This document shows positions 62,055 through 64,000 of a stretch of DNA of 64,000 nt, one piece after another. The DNA comes from VAZQ01 sp963702695. GTDB taxonomy: Bacteria; Pseudomonadota; Alphaproteobacteria; Rhizobiales; Xanthobacteraceae. The DNA is taken from the NCBI GenBank assembly GCA_963702695.1, contig CAVPDS010000007.1:1-64000 (forward strand), given 5' to 3'. Positions within the stretch are counted from its first letter, which is position 1, and the number at the start of each line of letters is the position of its first letter. The translations under genes and the position numbers were made by a program. Below the pieces are notes generated by a model. It saw only the letters and a list, made by a program, of their open reading frames with translations, was not told the DNA's origin and did not search any database.

Positions 62055-63998
62055 CTACGCCTGACTTGCAGCATCCTTTCCCAGGGCCGCCTGCGCGGCG
62101 GCCAGCCGCGCGATCGGAACGCGGAACGGCGAGCAAGAGACGTAGTCCAGACCGAGCTCGTGGCAGAACGCCACCGAGGCAGGATCGCCGCCATGCTCGC
62201 CGCAGATACCGAGCTTGAGCTTGCGCCGGGTCTTGCGCCCGCGCTCGACGGCGATCCGCATCAGCTCGCCGACGCCCTCGCGGTCGATCGACACGAACGG
62301 ATCGGTCTTGAGGATGCCGCGCGCGGTATAGGGGCCGAGGAAACTGGCGGCGTCGTCGCGGCTGATACCGTAGGTGGTCTGCGTCAGGTCGTTGGTGCCG
62401 AAGGAGAAGAACTCCGCAGCCTCCGCGATCTCGCCCGCCAGCAGCGCGGCGCGCGGCAACTCGATCATGGTGCCAACCTGATAAGTAACCTTGGTCTTGC
62501 TTTCGCGCGCCACCGCCTCCGCCATGGCGTCGATGCGCGCCTTTACCAGATCGAGCTCCGTCTTGGTGGCGATCAGCGGGACCATGACTTCCGGCACCAC
62601 CGGCTTGCCGGTCCGCTTGCCGGCTTCGACTGCCGCCTCGAAGATCGCGCGCGCCTGCATCTCAGCGATCTCGGGATAGGCAATCGCGAGACGGCAGCCG
62701 CGAAAGCCGAGCATCGGATTGAACTCGTGTAGTTCACGTGCGCGTTCCGCCAGCTTCTTCGGGTCGGCGCCCATGGCGGCGGCGACCTCCTCGATCTCCG
62801 CCTCGGTGTGCGGCAGGAACTCGTGCAGCGGCGGGTCCAGCAACCGGATCGTCACCGGCAGGCCCTGCATGATCTCGAACAGCGCAACGAAATCCTCACG
62901 CTGCATCGGCAGCAGCTTTCCGAGCGCGGCGCGGCGGGATTTCTCATCGTCGGAGAGGATCATCTCGCGCACGGCGCGGATGCGGTCCTCGTCGAAGAAC
63001 ATATGTTCGGTTCGGCAGAGCCCGATCCCTTCCGCGCCGAACCGCAGCGCGACGCGGGCGTCGTTGGGCGTGTCGGCATTGGCGCGCACGCCGAGCTTGC
63101 GCACCGCGTCGGCCCAGCCCATCAGCGTTGCAAACTCGCCCGACAGCGCCGGCTCGCTCATCGGCACGCGGCCGGTCAGCACTTGCCCGGTCGAGCCGTC
63201 GATGGTGATGATCTCGCCTTGCCTGAAGGTCCGCCCGGCGACCGTGAGCGTGCGCGCGGCGTAATCGATGCGCAGCGCGCCGGCGCCGGAGACGCAGGGC
63301 TTGCCCATGCCGCGCGCCACCACCGCGGCGTGCGAGGTCATGCCGCCGCGGGTGGTGAGGATGCCCTCGGAGGCGTGCATGCCGTGGATATCCTCCGGCG
63401 AGGTCTCGACCCGCACCAGGATGACGCGGCGGCCCTGTGCCTTGAGCGTCTCCGCCTCGTCGGCGGAGAACACGATCTCGCCTGCCGCGGCGCCCGGCGA
63501 GGCCGGCAGGCCGGTCGCGAGCACGTTGCGCTCGGTCTCGGGATCGATGGTCGGATGCAGGAGCTGATCGAGCGCGGCCGGGTCGACGCGCGTCACCGCC
63601 TCCTTGCGGGTGATGAGGCCTTCGTTGGCGAGTTCGACCGCGATCCGCAGCGCCGCCTTGGCGGTGCGCTTGCCGGAACGGGTCTGCAGCATCCAGAGCT
63701 TGCCCTGCTCGACCGTGAATTCGAGGTCCTGCATGTCGCGGTAGTGCCGCTCCAGGATGCCGTAGATGCGCGTCAGTTCCTTGAATGCCTCCGGCAGCGC
63801 CTTCTCCATCGAGGGCTTGTCGGAACTTGCTTCCTTGCGCGCCGCTTCGCTGATCTCCTGCGGGGTGCGGATGCCGGCAACCACGTCTTCGCCCTGCGCG
63901 TTGATCAGGAATTCGCCGTAGAGCTTCTTCTCGCCGGTCGAGGGATTGCGGGTGAAGGCGACGCCGGTGGCGGAGGTCTCGCCCATGTTGCCGAACAC
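62055..63998 (-). CDS. ppdK: pyruvate, phosphate dikinase, C-terminal part (cut by window edge)
   Basis: The visible 647 residues are the last three quarters of an enzyme of about 880-890 residues, interconverting pyruvate and phosphoenolpyruvate with ATP and phosphate. The swivelling phosphohistidine is in GGMTSHAAVVARGMG and the PEP/pyruvate domain has IGLCRTEHMFF, the tract FFSFGTNDLTQTTYGISRDD and the catalytic Cys in GICGEHGGDPASV. The frame continues past the right edge, so the ATP-grasp domain is mostly missing from this window. Confidence 0.96.
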   Translation of the reverse strand: MFGNMGETSATGVAFTRNPSTGEKKLYGEFLINAQGEDVVAGIRTPQEISEAARKEASSDKPSMEKALPEAFKELTRIYGILERHYRDMQDLEFTVEQGKLWMLQTRSGKRTAKAALRIAVELANEGLITRKEAVTRVDPAALDQLLHPTIDPETERNVLATGLPASPGAAAGEIVFSADEAETLKAQGRRVILVRVETSPEDIHGMHASEGILTTRGGMTSHAAVVARGMGKPCVSGAGALRIDYAARTLTVAGRTFRQGEIITIDGSTGQVLTGRVPMSEPALSGEFATLMGWADAVRKLGVRANADTPNDARVALRFGAEGIGLCRTEHMFFDEDRIRAVREMILSDDEKSRRAALGKLLPMQREDFVALFEIMQGLPVTIRLLDPPLHEFLPHTEAEIEEVAAAMGADPKKLAERARELHEFNPMLGFRGCRLAIAYPEIAEMQARAIFEAAVEAGKRTGKPVVPEVMVPLIATKTELDLVKARIDAMAEAVARESKTKVTYQVGTMIELPRAALLAGEIAEAAEFFSFGTNDLTQTTYGISRDDAASFLGPYTARGILKTDPFVSIDREGVGELMRIAVERGRKTRRKLKLGICGEHGGDPASVAFCHELGLDYVSCSPFRVPIARLAAAQAALGKDAASQA

Positions 63999-64000
63999 CA

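Noticed and set aside
1..64000. tRNA, rRNA or CRISPR array
   Set aside because: No cloverleaf-like segment, rRNA signature or regularly spaced repeat set was seen. The repeated words found are dispersed palindromes.

Overview
The window reads as a GC-rich alphaproteobacterial chromosome, most like Hyphomicrobiales of the Bradyrhizobiaceae/Xanthobacteraceae type. The reasons are the gene content and order (an RpoH sigma-32, the metX-metW / chorismate mutase / hisC / arogenate-prephenate dehydrogenase cluster, DUF2125, SleB-type cell wall hydrolase, PPDK), many orphan TctC- and NMT1-type binding proteins, and several families of dispersed palindromic repeats between genes. This is inference from families; no marker RNA gene is present.

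Region 1 (1 to about 7150) is accessory DNA. All supported genes lie on the minus strand and look like the replication/early module of a prophage or integrative element that continues off the left edge. It holds a primase-polymerase fused to a P-loop ATPase, a small protein ending in the SSB-type tip DDIPF, a von Willebrand factor A protein, a cysteine-rich zinc-ribbon protein and several short unknowns. Two genes (near 3411 and 6862) appear frameshifted, so the element is either decaying or carries sequence errors. Unusual short repeats sit at 6405-6523 and 7052-7148.

Region 2 (7.4-18 kb) is mixed core and transport: two TctC-type receptors and a TAXI receptor without membrane partners, a cupin protein, a putative metallopeptidase, rpoH, rluD, a CgeB-like glycosyltransferase, a small membrane protein and an M15-type peptidase.

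Region 3 (18.4-43.2 kb) is a catabolic and uptake island. It has a zinc alcohol dehydrogenase, O6-alkylguanine methyltransferase, two secreted VOC proteins, an NHL-propeller protein, a Rieske oxygenase, two proteins of the 4,5-dihydroxyphthalate decarboxylase/periplasmic-binding fold, a Tat-exported flavoprotein, a GlcG/HbpS protein, an isochorismatase-like protein without the nucleophilic cysteine, and an ABC operon with three tandem paralogous binding proteins. A second ABC operon without its own binding protein is followed by an aldehyde dehydrogenase and a dihaem cytochrome c, and a class II aldolase-type decarboxylase lies beyond it. Together they suggest uptake and breakdown of aromatic carboxylates; the substrate cannot be read from sequence.

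Region 4 (43.5-64 kb) is housekeeping: RNase HII, a GT39-type glycosyltransferase, cytochrome bd-type oxidase, an SDR protein, epoxyqueuosine reductase, GST, UppP, MetW/MetX, chorismate mutase, HisC, TyrC, DUF2125, ChaC-like protein, NadC, SleB hydrolase and the C-terminal part of pyruvate phosphate dikinase, cut by the right edge. I saw no tRNA, rRNA, CRISPR array, integrase or transposase.
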